This document shows positions 36,153-44,893 of a DNA stretch of 64,000 bases, in pieces; the first letter of the stretch is position 1; every line of letters starts with the position of its first letter. The position numbers and the translations under genes were made by a program. Under the pieces are notes generated by a model. The model was not told the origin of the DNA. It saw only the letters and a list, made by a program, of their open reading frames with translations, and made no database searches. The stretch comes from Labedella populi (GTDB lineage: Bacteria > Actinomycetota > Actinomycetes > Actinomycetales > Microbacteriaceae). The stretch lies in assembly GCF_004078655.1 (NCBI RefSeq), contig NZ_RZNC01000005.1:124001-188000 (forward strand), given 5' to 3'.

Positions 36153-39053
36153 ATGCGCACACCCACCCGACCATCGGCGCGCGCGCTCCTCGCGCTCGCC
36201 GCTGCCGCACCACTCCTCGCGACCCTCGCGATCGCTCCGACCGCGACCGCCGCAGAGGCGTCACCCATCCGCATCAACGAGATCGCCCAGAGCAACGCCG
36301 TCCCCGGCGACTGGATCGAGTTCACGAACACCGGCACGACGGCCGTCGACGTCTCCGGCTGGATCATCAAGGACGACAAGGACGAGCGCACCGACGCGCT
36401 CCCCTCCGGTTCGATCGTCGCCCCGGGTGGCTACCTCGTGATCGGCGAACCCGAGATGACCTTCGGCCTCGGCCGAGCCGACACGGCCCGCCTCTACCTC
36501 GCCGACGGCACGACCCTCGTCGACAGCTACGCGTGGACCGACCACGCCGCCACGAGCTACGGCCGCTGCGCCGACGGCACCGGCGAGTTCATCCTCACCG
36601 TCGAGCAGACCCGCGGCACCGCGAACGCCTGCTCCCTCGACGCCGTCGACGCCGTCGTCATCAACGAGATCGAGTCGAGCGGCGGCGAGCCCGGCGACTG
36701 GATCGAGCTCACCAACACGGGCCTCGTCGCCGTCGACGCCACCGGCCTCGTGCTCCGCGACAGCGACGACACGCACACGTTCGTCGTTCCTGCCGGGTCG
36801 ACGATCGAGCCGGGCGCCTTCCTCGTCGTCGGCGAGCCGGAGATGACCTTCGGTCTCGGCGGAGCGGACAGCGTGCGGCTGTTCGACACGGACGGCACGA
36901 CCCTCGTGGACGAGTACACGTGGTCGATGCACTCCCCCACGACCTATGGACGTTTCCCGGACGGCGGCGGCGGCTTCGTGCAGACCCTCGAGTCGACACG
37001 AGGCGCCGCGAACGCCGTGCCCGCGCCGGAGGGCGCCGACGTGCGGATCAACGAGATCGAGTCGAACGGCGGAACGCCGGGTGACTGGGTCGAACTCGTC
37101 AACCCGACGGCCGCGGCGATCGACCTGAGCGGCTGGATCGTGAAGGACAGCGACGACACCCACGTGAGCGTGCTGCCCGCAGGGTCGCGCATCGCGGCAG
37201 GGGGATTCTTCATCGTCGAGGAGACGCAACTCGGCTACGGCCTCGGTGCGAACGACGCCGTGCGCCTCTTCGCTCCCGACGGCGCCACGACTGTCGACCA
37301 GCACGCCTGGACGGGCCACGCGGCGACCTCCTACGGGCGCTGCCCCGACGCGGCCGGTGAGTTCGTCCTCATGACCTCCGTCACGAAGGCCGCCCTGAAC
37401 GACTGCGGTTTGCCCGTGCGCATCAACGAGATCGACTCGAGCGGCGCCGATCCCGTCGACTGGATCGAGATCGTCAACAACGGCGCGACGCCCGTCGACA
37501 TCTCGGGCATGATCCTCAAGGACGACAACGACGCGCGCACGCTCGCGATCCCGGCCGGGACGACCGTCGAGGCCGGTGCGCACCTCGCGATCGACGTCGA
37601 CGTCGACGGCGGCTTCGGTCTCGGCGGCACCGACTCGGCCCGACTCTTCGCGGCCGACGGCACGACTCTCGTGGACGCCTATTCCTGGACCGGGCACGCG
37701 GCGACGACCTACGGCCGCTGCCCCGATGGGACCGGCGAGTTCGCCGCGACGACGGAGCCGACGAAGGGAGCCCCGAATGCCTGCGAGGGCGACCTCGTCA
37801 CGGCACCCTGGCCTGGTGACGAGTCCGTCTCGACGGTCGACGAGGCCGGTTACTTCGGCAGCAACATGAGTGGTCTCGTGTTCGAGGACACCGACACGGG
37901 TTCCGCCGGCGCGACCGGCGCCGACACGCTCTGGGCCGTCAAGAACGGTCCCGGCACGCTCTACCGTCTCGACAACATCGACGGCCAGTGGACCCCATCG
38001 TCCACTCCCGGGTGGGAATCCGGCAAGGCGCTGCACTACGCCGACGGAACGGGCGACGTGGACGCCGAGGGCGTCGCGCTCACCGACGCGGGTTCGGCCG
38101 GCGGCGTCTTCGTCTCCACGGAGCGCAACAACGACGTCTCCGGCACGAGCCGCCCGTCGGTCATCCGTTACGACGTCTCCGCGACGGGGACGGAGCTCTC
38201 GGCCGACCGGGAGTGGAACCTCGCCGCAGACCTCGCGAGCGACGTCCCGACGATCGGCGCGAACGCCGGTCTCGAGGGCATCACATGGATCCCGGACGCC
38301 GACCTCCTCGCGAAGGGCTTCGTCGACGAGAGCACGGGCTCGCTCTACGACCCGGCCGACTACCCGGGCCACGGCGGCGGCCTATTCGTCGTCGGACTCG
38401 AGGCCACCGGTTCGCTCTACGTGTACGCGCTCGACCAGGACTCGACGGACCTGCAGCGCATCGCGACGATCGAGAGCGGGTTCCCGAGCATCATGGAACT
38501 CGAGTACGACAGTGCGACGGACCTGCTCTGGGCGGTGTGCGACGACACGTGCGACGGCCGCTCCGCGATCCTCGACATCGACGCCACTGCTCCTGCTCCG
38601 GCCGAGGGCGCGATGGGAATCGCGGCGGCCCCCGGCGCCTTCGGGGTCGTCCTCGTCGTGGAGCGTCCGGCCGACATGCCGAACGTGAACAACGAGGGCC
38701 TCGCGATCGCGCCGAACGATCAGTGCGTCGACGGTGTGAAGCTGGTCGTGTGGTCGGACGACAACGGCACGGACGGGTTCTCGCTTCGCGAAGGCACGAT
38801 TGTGTGCACTCTCGCGGAGGTCCCGGGCGAGCCCACGCCCGGTGACCCTACGGACCCGACGGACCCGACGGACCCGACGGTCCCCGACGACGGCATGGCG
38901 CCGTCCGGACCGGACGCGGATCCGGACGCGGGCGATGGCCTCGCCGTCACGGGAGCCGAGCCCGCCGGGGCGCTGCTCGCGGCGCTCGCGCTGCTCGTCA
39001 CCGGCATCGGAGCTGCCCTGATCCACGGCCGCCGCCGCGAGACGACGAGCTGA
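36153..39053 (+). CDS. Surface protein: four lamin-tail repeats, esterase-like propeller, LAXTG anchor
   Basis: The 966-residue protein has a signal peptide (about 1-34), four lamin-tail domains starting near residues 39, 168, 297 and 422 (each with R/V-INEI and DWIE/V at the start and YGRCPD-like repeats at the end), a beta-propeller-like region (about 549-895; KALHYADGTGDVDAEGV, NAGLEGITWIPDAD), a repeated PTD linker near 898-908, and LAVTGAE plus membrane helix plus RRRETTS. Lamin-tail domains bind or organise extracellular nucleases and phosphatases in bacteria. Function here is unproven, and no nuclease domain is seen. GAAGGG precedes the ATG. Confidence 0.88.
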   Translation: MRTPTRPSARALLALAAAAPLLATLAIAPTATAAEASPIRINEIAQSNAVPGDWIEFTNTGTTAVDVSGWIIKDDKDERTDALPSGSIVAPGGYLVIGEPEMTFGLGRADTARLYLADGTTLVDSYAWTDHAATSYGRCADGTGEFILTVEQTRGTANACSLDAVDAVVINEIESSGGEPGDWIELTNTGLVAVDATGLVLRDSDDTHTFVVPAGSTIEPGAFLVVGEPEMTFGLGGADSVRLFDTDGTTLVDEYTWSMHSPTTYGRFPDGGGGFVQTLESTRGAANAVPAPEGADVRINEIESNGGTPGDWVELVNPTAAAIDLSGWIVKDSDDTHVSVLPAGSRIAAGGFFIVEETQLGYGLGANDAVRLFAPDGATTVDQHAWTGHAATSYGRCPDAAGEFVLMTSVTKAALNDCGLPVRINEIDSSGADPVDWIEIVNNGATPVDISGMILKDDNDARTLAIPAGTTVEAGAHLAIDVDVDGGFGLGGTDSARLFAADGTTLVDAYSWTGHAATTYGRCPDGTGEFAATTEPTKGAPNACEGDLVTAPWPGDESVSTVDEAGYFGSNMSGLVFEDTDTGSAGATGADTLWAVKNGPGTLYRLDNIDGQWTPSSTPGWESGKALHYADGTGDVDAEGVALTDAGSAGGVFVSTERNNDVSGTSRPSVIRYDVSATGTELSADREWNLAADLASDVPTIGANAGLEGITWIPDADLLAKGFVDESTGSLYDPADYPGHGGGLFVVGLEATGSLYVYALDQDSTDLQRIATIESGFPSIMELEYDSATDLLWAVCDDTCDGRSAILDIDATAPAPAEGAMGIAAAPGAFGVVLVVERPADMPNVNNEGLAIAPNDQCVDGVKLVVWSDDNGTDGFSLREGTIVCTLAEVPGEPTPGDPTDPTDPTDPTVPDDGMAPSGPDADPDAGDGLAVTGAEPAGALLAALALLVTGIGAALIHGRRRETTS

Positions 39054-39070
39054 CATTCACGCCTCTCGCT

Positions 39071-39110
39071 GACGAACCCCCCGCGACCCTGTGGTCACGG
39101 GGGGTTCGTC
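39071..39110 (+). terminator. Terminator-like hairpin after the lamin-tail gene
   Basis: GACGAACCCCCCG pairs with CGGGGGGTTCGTC around a short loop, starting about 18 bp after the stop of the lamin-tail surface protein. It is a strong stem and distinct from the palindrome families. Confidence 0.8.
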
Positions 39111-39167
39111 GTCCCTCACGACTATTGCCGGGAATCGAAGCCCGCACACCAGGGGGGGCGCCGAAGG

Positions 39168-39230
39168 CTGCACTTCGGGTGCGAGGGCGCTAGGTCTACC
39201 TGGCGCCCTCGGACGGGTGTAGCTCTTTGG
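39168..39230 (+). repeat. CGAGGGCGCC hairpin element, family C, copy 5
   Basis: GCACTTCGGGTGCGAGGGCG starts the element; inner arms GCGAGGGCGC and GGCGCCCTCG flank TAGGTCTACCT, and the conserved end GGGTGTAGCTCTTT follows. The copy is between convergent genes. Confidence 0.85.
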
Positions 39231-39272
39231 TTGCTCGTAGCCGAGGGACTCGACGATGGGGCGGGAGGACGG

Positions 39273-39506
39273 TCACTCGCCGAGGTACCGCCTCAAGACG
39301 ATCTCGACGGTGCGCAGCCGCCAGCGCACACGCACCGCGGTGAAGCCGCGGCGCTGCAGTTGCCGAGCGCTCTGCTCATCGAGCCGTAGACCCGGCTCGG
39401 GGCTGTCGCGCCAGCCCGACGTCGAGTCGTAGACCTCGCGAATGCGAGGCCGGGCGTTGGTCGATCCGAATTTGCGTTCGCCGTACGGCGTGACTGTGAG
39501 GGCCAC
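39273..39506 (-). CDS. Small basic hypothetical protein
   Basis: A 77-residue, strongly basic open frame (starts MALTVTPYGERKFGSTN, ends RLRTVEIVLRRYLGE) with GGAG upstream of a GTG start. I recognise no family. Codon use is compatible with a gene but the region 39507-39710 upstream is empty, and the frame could be random in GC-rich DNA. Confidence 0.4.
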   Translation of the reverse strand: MALTVTPYGERKFGSTNARPRIREVYDSTSGWRDSPEPGLRLDEQSARQLQRRGFTAVRVRWRLRTVEIVLRRYLGE

Positions 39507-39710
39507 CAGAACTCCACTACCGGGTCGGGACGGTACAGAGGGTTCGATCTCGGCGCCGGTGCAGAGCTCGTGAGAGGGCGATGCCCTCGAGGACTGTTCG
39601 CCACGCTACTCCTCCCCGGTGGACGTCTCTCCCCCATTCCAGGGCCGGCGGATGAAGACCGGGTGACGTCCCGCTCCGAACCGCTGCCGACGTCCGACGG
39701 CCCGTCGCGT

Positions 39711-39929
39711 TCACTCCGGCGCCGGCGGCTCCGTCCGGAAGTTCACGAGTTTGTGGGTGCCGTCGCACCACGGCTTGATCGCCGAGACGCCGCACCGGCA
39801 CAGCGCGACCGTGCGTCGTTTGGGCACGATCTCCTCGCCGTCGGGCCCCACGATCACGACGTCGCCGCGTACGACGAGCGGTCCGTCCGGATACGGCGAG
39901 ATGCGGACCCGTTCCTCGTCACGAGTCAC
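39711..39929 (-). CDS. CDGSH-type iron-sulfur protein
   Basis: A 72-residue protein with the CDGSH cluster motif C-R-C-G-x6-P-W-C-D-G-T-H near residues 46-59, which binds a 2Fe-2S cluster with three cysteines and one histidine. Electron transfer or cluster sensing is likely. The GTG start overlaps the stop of the glycosyltransferase gene by a GTGA, and GGAGGT lies 5 nt upstream. It is the last gene of a three-gene operon with an iron-containing redox enzyme. Confidence 0.9.
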   Translation of the reverse strand: MTRDEERVRISPYPDGPLVVRGDVVIVGPDGEEIVPKRRTVALCRCGVSAIKPWCDGTHKLVNFRTEPPAPE

Positions 39930-40999
39930 GACGGACCTCCGACTCCCGCGACCCGGTCGCGTACCTCTCGAACAGAATGCGCGGCCACCGGCATGCGCGC
40001 GCCGCGATAGGGGACGCCGCCGCGTGCGCGGGCGACGACCGCGAGCCAGCTCGTGACGGCGCGCTCGAGCAGCCACAGCGGTGCCCAGAGCGACGATGAC
40101 GGAGGGAACGCCGCCGCGCCGCCCGCCGTGCGACGACCGGCCTCGGCGAGCGCGACGGTGACCACCGTGACGGCCACGAGCCGCGTCGGAGTGCGGAGGG
40201 AGGACACGACGATGGGGGCGATCGCGAGCTCGACGGCCAGGTGCCCGGGCCGCGCCCACTCGTCGTACGCCTGCCGGACGCGCTGCTCCAGGAAGCGGCG
40301 CGTCGTCGGTGGCCGCCGGGCGACGAAGACGTCGTCGGCACGCTCCTCCCGGCCACCGGCGGCGCGCACCGTGCGCAGGAGCTCGAGGTTCTCGAACAGC
40401 ACGTCGCCGTCGTACCCGCCCGCGCGGAGGAGCGTCGAGCGGCGGAAGGCGAAGGTCCCGGGGAAGTCACCACCCGTCGCACGCGCGAGCAGCGAGCGCG
40501 CCGTGTCCCACCGTGCGTGCCACGGCATCGGTCGGAAGACGTTCTGCGGACGCACGATATCGGCGTCGGAGAGCCGGGTGAGCACGCGCGCGAGCGACTC
40601 GCGGTCGTACCGCACGTCGTCGTCCGCGATCACGACGCGCTCATGGCGGGAGCGACGGATCCCCGTCATCACACCAGCGACCTTCCCGTTCCGGCCCGGC
40701 CACGGCTCGGCCGGGATGAGCCGGAGTGCCGTGGGACGCGACTCGTCGACCCACCGGCGCCGATGCGCTGCGAGGATCGGGGCGTCCGACCCGTCGACGA
40801 CGGTCACATCGATCCAGCCGTCGAGTCGGCGCAGGTAGTCGGCGAGCTCGATCGACCCCTCACCGGTCTCCTCGTCCTCGTTCCACCGCAGCGGCAGCAC
40901 GTACTCGGCATCGAGCCGCTTCTCCACGCGAGCCCCTCGATCAGCACGGACGCCGCGATCGTCACGGACGCCGCCGGGGGTGCTCGGAGCGTCGCTCAT
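39926..40999 (-). CDS. Family-2 glycosyltransferase
   Basis: The 357-residue protein has a GT-A fold core with IDVTVVDGSDAP near residue 62, GRNGKVAGVMTGI near residue 102 and the metal-binding VVIADDDVRYD near residue 121, followed by GGDFPGTFAFRR and a C-terminal hydrophobic region (about 270-320) that may bind the membrane. Donor and acceptor are unknown. The ATG overlaps the stop of the upstream iron enzyme gene, and its own stop overlaps the CDGSH start. Confidence 0.88.
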   Translation of the reverse strand: MSDAPSTPGGVRDDRGVRADRGARVEKRLDAEYVLPLRWNEDEETGEGSIELADYLRRLDGWIDVTVVDGSDAPILAAHRRRWVDESRPTALRLIPAEPWPGRNGKVAGVMTGIRRSRHERVVIADDDVRYDRESLARVLTRLSDADIVRPQNVFRPMPWHARWDTARSLLARATGGDFPGTFAFRRSTLLRAGGYDGDVLFENLELLRTVRAAGGREERADDVFVARRPPTTRRFLEQRVRQAYDEWARPGHLAVELAIAPIVVSSLRTPTRLVAVTVVTVALAEAGRRTAGGAAAFPPSSSLWAPLWLLERAVTSWLAVVARARGGVPYRGARMPVAAHSVREVRDRVAGVGGPS

Positions 41000-42051
41000 A
41001 CCGACCGTGAGGACGAGCGAAGTGAGGACCGGCCGGCTTCGAACGCCTCGAGGATGTGGTCGGCGAGCAGTCCGTCGACGTACAACCCCGCGCTCGCCCC
41101 GAAGACGATGTCCGCGAGGAGGTGTGGCTCGTCCTCGGCGAGCGACCCGGCGAGATCGTGTGCGGCGATCTGCTCGTGCACGGCGTCGGCCTCGACGTGC
41201 TCGTCGAAGTACTCGGTCACGTCCTCGCCGAAGCCAAGCCGCCGGAACGCGTCGCCGTAGGACTTGTTGGGGATCGACGACGTCATCTCGAACGCAGCGA
41301 GGTGGCCGGCGATCGCTCCGCGCAGTCGTCGGTTGAGGCCGAACATCGACATGACGTTGAGCGATGCGAAGGTGATCGCGGGGATGTCGTCGAGATAGGC
41401 ACCGTACGTCGCATCGAGTCCGACACCCTCGATCGTGCGCGCGAAGATCGCCGCGTGCTGCCGTTCCGGCCGCCCGGCCCCGTACTCGTCCGACTGGATC
41501 TCGACGAGCGCGACCTTGCTGCGCCCCTGCAGGCGCGGGATCCCCCACGAATGCGGATCGGCCTCGCGAAGTGTGTAGACGGTGCGTTGGATGAGGAATT
41601 CGCGTGCCTGCTCGGCCGTCGCCTTCCGCGCGAGGAAACGCGACAGGCTCGGACCGGGCGTTGGCTTGGTGAGCTCGAAGAGCATCGCGGCGACCGCGGC
41701 GCTCCGGGCCTCCGGGAGTTCCGGCATCGGCACGACGTCGCGCAGCCGGCCGTCGAACGTCGCCTCGATGCGCGCACGCCCCGAGAGCAGGTCGACGTTC
41801 CATTCCCAGACACCGTCCGGGTCGACGAGTCCGCCGTAGTGCAGGGAGTAGAGCAGGAAGAGTGTGAACTGGATGTCGTCGTCGACGATGACGTCGCTCG
41901 TCGACGCGAGCGTCCCCTGCACGGCGTCGTGCCAGGACGTGATCGCGCCCACATCGTCGGGGCGGCTCTCGAGGAGCTGAAGGAGGGAGGCGCTCAGCGG
42001 GCCGCGCGCGCTGAGGAGCGTCGACGACGCCCGCATTCCGATGTCGGTCAT
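40996..42051 (-). CDS. Iron-containing redox enzyme family protein (haem-oxygenase-like fold)
   Basis: The 351-residue all-helical protein resembles the haem-oxygenase-like diiron oxidase family. Likely metal ligands are in LVEIQSDEYGAGRPERQHAAIF near residues 188-209 and YFDEHVEADAVHEQIAAHDL near residues 282-301 (H/E spaced as in that fold). Such enzymes carry out oxidations at a diiron centre. Substrate is unknown. The start at 42051 has GACACT 7 nt upstream plus GGGGAGC. It is the first gene of the operon with the glycosyltransferase and CDGSH protein. Confidence 0.8.
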   Translation of the reverse strand: MTDIGMRASSTLLSARGPLSASLLQLLESRPDDVGAITSWHDAVQGTLASTSDVIVDDDIQFTLFLLYSLHYGGLVDPDGVWEWNVDLLSGRARIEATFDGRLRDVVPMPELPEARSAAVAAMLFELTKPTPGPSLSRFLARKATAEQAREFLIQRTVYTLREADPHSWGIPRLQGRSKVALVEIQSDEYGAGRPERQHAAIFARTIEGVGLDATYGAYLDDIPAITFASLNVMSMFGLNRRLRGAIAGHLAAFEMTSSIPNKSYGDAFRRLGFGEDVTEYFDEHVEADAVHEQIAAHDLAGSLAEDEPHLLADIVFGASAGLYVDGLLADHILEAFEAGRSSLRSSSRSV

Positions 42052-42197
42052 GCTCCCCAGTGTCGTGAGCCGGTCGACGCTGCGCAGCCCCTTGCGAGTT
42101 GGCCGCCCATCGAGGAAGACACCCCTAGACGAACACGATGCCCGGTCGATCTTCACGGAATCGTCGGCGCTTCCTCGCAAACCTGCGACACTGGAAC

Positions 42198-42740
42198 ATG
42201 ACGTATCCCACCGTGTTCCGCAACACCCGGAAGAGCGAGCGCGCTTTCCTCGCCGATTACCAGCCGGAACAAGCGGGGTGGTCCGACAGTACGGGCACGA
42301 CGGTGCTCATGTACGCGCTCAAGAACGCCGACCCGCTGGCGCGTGTCGCCATCGCCAATCGGCTGATCGACGATGGCGCCGACACGGCGGCCGAAACGGG
42401 CGATCACGTCAACGCCCTGCACACGCTGCTCTCGGCGATGCAGCACGACTTCGCGACCGAGCCCGCTCTCCTGCAGCGCCTGATCGACGGCGGTGCCGAC
42501 GTCAACCTCTGTTCCGGTCAGCGCTACGGCACACCGGTGCAGGCCCTCAGTCGGATGACGGCGTTCTCGGACGGCACCCTCGCGCCCTTCTACGACGTGC
42601 TCTTCGCCTGCCCGCAGCTCGACGTCACAACGCAGAGCCGCACGGGCCGCAGCGTCATGGACAGCGCCCGCGCGGCGGGCGCCCGCCGCGGCGACCTCCT
42701 GGCCCGCTGCGAGGCGCACCTCTCTCACGCTGCCGCTTGA
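42198..42740 (+). CDS. Ankyrin-repeat-like protein
   Basis: A 180-residue protein with two or three ankyrin-type helical repeats: TVLMYALKNADPLARVAIANRLIDDGAD, NALHTLLSAMQ... LLQRLIDGGADVNL and TPVQALSRM. The short repeats DDGAD and DGGADVN are typical. Such proteins bind partners; the partner here is unknown. The ATG at 42198 was chosen because the upstream ORF start gives basic residues and GACACT lies 5 nt before this one. It is divergent from the iron-enzyme operon. Confidence 0.7.
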   Translation: MTYPTVFRNTRKSERAFLADYQPEQAGWSDSTGTTVLMYALKNADPLARVAIANRLIDDGADTAAETGDHVNALHTLLSAMQHDFATEPALLQRLIDGGADVNLCSGQRYGTPVQALSRMTAFSDGTLAPFYDVLFACPQLDVTTQSRTGRSVMDSARAAGARRGDLLARCEAHLSHAAA

Positions 42741-42761
42741 GCGACGCGCCGGCGCACCCAT

Positions 42762-43088
42762 GCCGGGGCCGGTGAGGGTCACGACGACGCGCTCCCGCGC
42801 CTCCCGCTTGCTGTCTATCCCGTGCTCGGCCCGGTAGTCCTTGAGGGCGCTATCCACTTCGTCGGCGAGCCAGAGCAGGGCGAGCTCGCGCAGCGCCGTG
42901 AGGTTGCCGAGGCGGAAGTAGTTCGACAGCGCGGCGTCGATGCGTTCGGCGGGGTAGATCCGGCCACCGGCGAGCCGGTCGCGGAGCGCGTCGGGGGCGA
43001 GGCCGATGACCTCGATCTGACCGGCTGCGCGCAGCCACGGTCGGGGATCGTCTCCCGTTGCGGGATACCGAGTACGTAAGAGGATGTC
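42762..43088 (-). pseudogene. KdpD sensor kinase, internal fragment with frameshift
   Basis: About 105 residues match the N-terminal KdpD domain: VLGIPQRETIPD in one frame, then after a one-base loss near 43035-43042 WLRAAGQIEVIGLAPDAL, AERIDAALSNYFRLGNLTALRELALLWLADEVD and RERVVVTLTGP in another. KdpD senses potassium. The Walker A start and the histidine-kinase half are both gone, so this is a decayed gene piece. No kdpFABC or kdpE lies nearby. Confidence 0.85.
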
Positions 43089-43248
43089 GAGCAACGGACG
43101 GCTCCTCCTGGAGGCGGTTCACGCCCGCCGATACGGCTGGCGGTGCCCGATATCGGGCACCGCAACCGAGTAGACACCCGAGATCGCACCCGTTCCGCCG
43201 TCCTCACGGAATCCAAACGCACGTGCCCCCACCGCCACCCCCGGCATT

Positions 43249-43308
43249 TGCGTACGCAACAGTCATCCGCGGGTGCTATTTCACCCGCGGATGACTGTTG
43301 CGTACGCA
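43249..43308. repeat. 60-bp palindrome, family B, copy 1
   Basis: It starts and ends with TGCGTACGCA and has 28-bp arms that match almost perfectly around CTATTT-like centre (inner arm CGCGGGTG / CACCCGCG). Length is exactly 60 bp. It lies 24 bp after the araA stop. Confidence 0.88.
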
Positions 43309-43331
43309 GATGCGCCAGGAAGAGGGGCGGG

Positions 43332-44846
43332 TCAGAGGCCGTCGGCGATGCGGTGGTAGACGGCGTTCCAGCGCACCTCCTGCTCGAACGCGCGGAGCGT
43401 CGTCGACTCGTCGATCACGAGGAGCTCGACACCCGCAATGCGCGCGAAGTCCTCGAAGGCTTCGATCCCCACGGCCGTCGACATCACGGTGTGGTGCGCG
43501 GCGCCCGCGGTCAGCCACGCGGCCGCCGACGTCGCGAAGTCGGGCCGCGGCTGCCACACGGCGCGACCGACGGGGAGGTTCGGGAGCGGGGCGCGCGGCT
43601 CGACGACGTCGACGACGTTCGCGGTGAGGCGGAACCGGTCGCGGACATCCGAGAGCGCGACGACGACGGCCGTGCCGGGGTCGGCCGTGAAGACGAGGCG
43701 GACGGGATCGTCCTTGGCGCCGATCCCGAGCGGGTGGACCTCGAGGGTCGGCTTCGCCGTCGTGAGCGTCGGGCTCACCTCGAGCATGTGAGCCCCGAGG
43801 ATCGTCTCGGCGCCGTCGACGAGGTCGTACGTGTAGTCCTCCATGAGGCTCGCGCCGCCGGGCAGTCCGCTGCCCATGACGTTCGCGACGCGCACGAGCA
43901 CGGCCGTCTTCCAGTCGCCCTCGGCGCCGAAGCCGTAGCCGTCCGCCATGAGGCGCTGCACCGCGAGTCCCGGCAGCTGCCGGAGTGACCCGAGGTCCTC
44001 GAAGCTCGTCGTGAAGGCGGAGAAGCCACCCTCCTCGAGGAAGCCGCGCAGCCCGAGCTCGATCGCCGCACCGTCACGGAGCGAGCTGTGCCGCTCGCCG
44101 CCGACGCGCAACTCCGGCGCGACGTCGTAGAGCTCCTCGTACTCCGCCACGAGCGCGTCGATCGCATCGGATGGCACGGCGTCGACAGCGGCCGCCAGCT
44201 CGTTGACCGACCACGTGTTGACCTGGACGCCGAAACGGTGCTCGGCCTCGGTCTTGTCGCCCTCCGTGACCGCGACGTAGCGCATGTTGTCGCCGAACCG
44301 CGCGAGCTTCATGTTTTGCGCGGCGTGCCACCCCGCGGCCGCGCGACTCCACGTCGCGATCTCGGCCGTGACGCGCGGGTTCGTCGCGTGACCGACGACG
44401 GTCTTCCGCGCGACGCCGAGCCTCGTCTGGATGTAGCCGAACTCGCGGTCGCCGTGCGCCGCCTGGTTGAGGTTCATGAAGTCGAAATCGATGTCGGCGT
44501 AGGGCAACTCGACATTCGCCTGCGTGTGGAAGTGCAGGAGCGGCTTCTGCAAAGCGTCGAGCCCCGCGATCCACATCTTGGCCGGACTGAACGTGTGCAT
44601 CCATGCGATCAGCCCGATCACGTTGTCGTCGCCGTTCGCGTCGAGCATCGCGCGACGGATCGACGCCGAGTCGGTCAGAACGGGTTTCCAAACGATGCGG
44701 ACGGGAAGCCCCGAGTCGCCGAGGGTCGTCGCGATGGTCTGCGACTGCTCGGCGACCTGGCGGAGGGTGTCCTCGCCGTAGAGGCCCTGACTGCCGGTCA
44801 GGAACCAGATCTCGAGGGCATCGAACGAGGTCGTGAGTGCGGGCAT
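43332..44846 (-). CDS. araA: L-arabinose isomerase
   Basis: The 504-residue protein matches Ara[17 protein letters not shown]-like start ([20 protein letters not shown]), [19 protein letters not shown] near residue 80, the metal-site glutamates in the [11 protein letters not shown] block near residue 305, and [18 protein letters not shown] near the end. It converts L-arabinose to L-ribulose. AAGGACC precedes the ATG. It is the last gene of araD-araB-araA. Confidence 0.96.
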   Translation of the reverse strand: MPALTTSFDALEIWFLTGSQGLYGEDTLRQVAEQSQTIATTLGDSGLPVRIVWKPVLTDSASIRRAMLDANGDDNVIGLIAWMHTFSPAKMWIAGLDALQKPLLHFHTQANVELPYADIDFDFMNLNQAAHGDREFGYIQTRLGVARKTVVGHATNPRVTAEIATWSRAAAGWHAAQNMKLARFGDNMRYVAVTEGDKTEAEHRFGVQVNTWSVNELAAAVDAVPSDAIDALVAEYEELYDVAPELRVGGERHSSLRDGAAIELGLRGFLEEGGFSAFTTSFEDLGSLRQLPGLAVQRLMADGYGFGAEGDWKTAVLVRVANVMGSGLPGGASLMEDYTYDLVDGAETILGAHMLEVSPTLTTAKPTLEVHPLGIGAKDDPVRLVFTADPGTAVVVALSDVRDRFRLTANVVDVVEPRAPLPNLPVGRAVWQPRPDFATSAAAWLTAGAAHHTVMSTAVGIEAFEDFARIAGVELLVIDESTTLRAFEQEVRWNAVYHRIADGL

Positions 44847-44893
44847 GGGAGGTCCTTCTTCCTGTCTGCAGAATGGGCGTCGTGAGCGGAGCG

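Noticed and set aside
38845-38890. ACGGACCCG repeat as an integration or recombination site
   Set aside because: It is an in-frame PTD linker repeat of the surface protein, typical of wall-spanning linkers.
33449-39053. Surface proteins as phage tail or S-layer genes
   Set aside because: Both have signal peptides and sorting anchors, and no phage structural genes are near.
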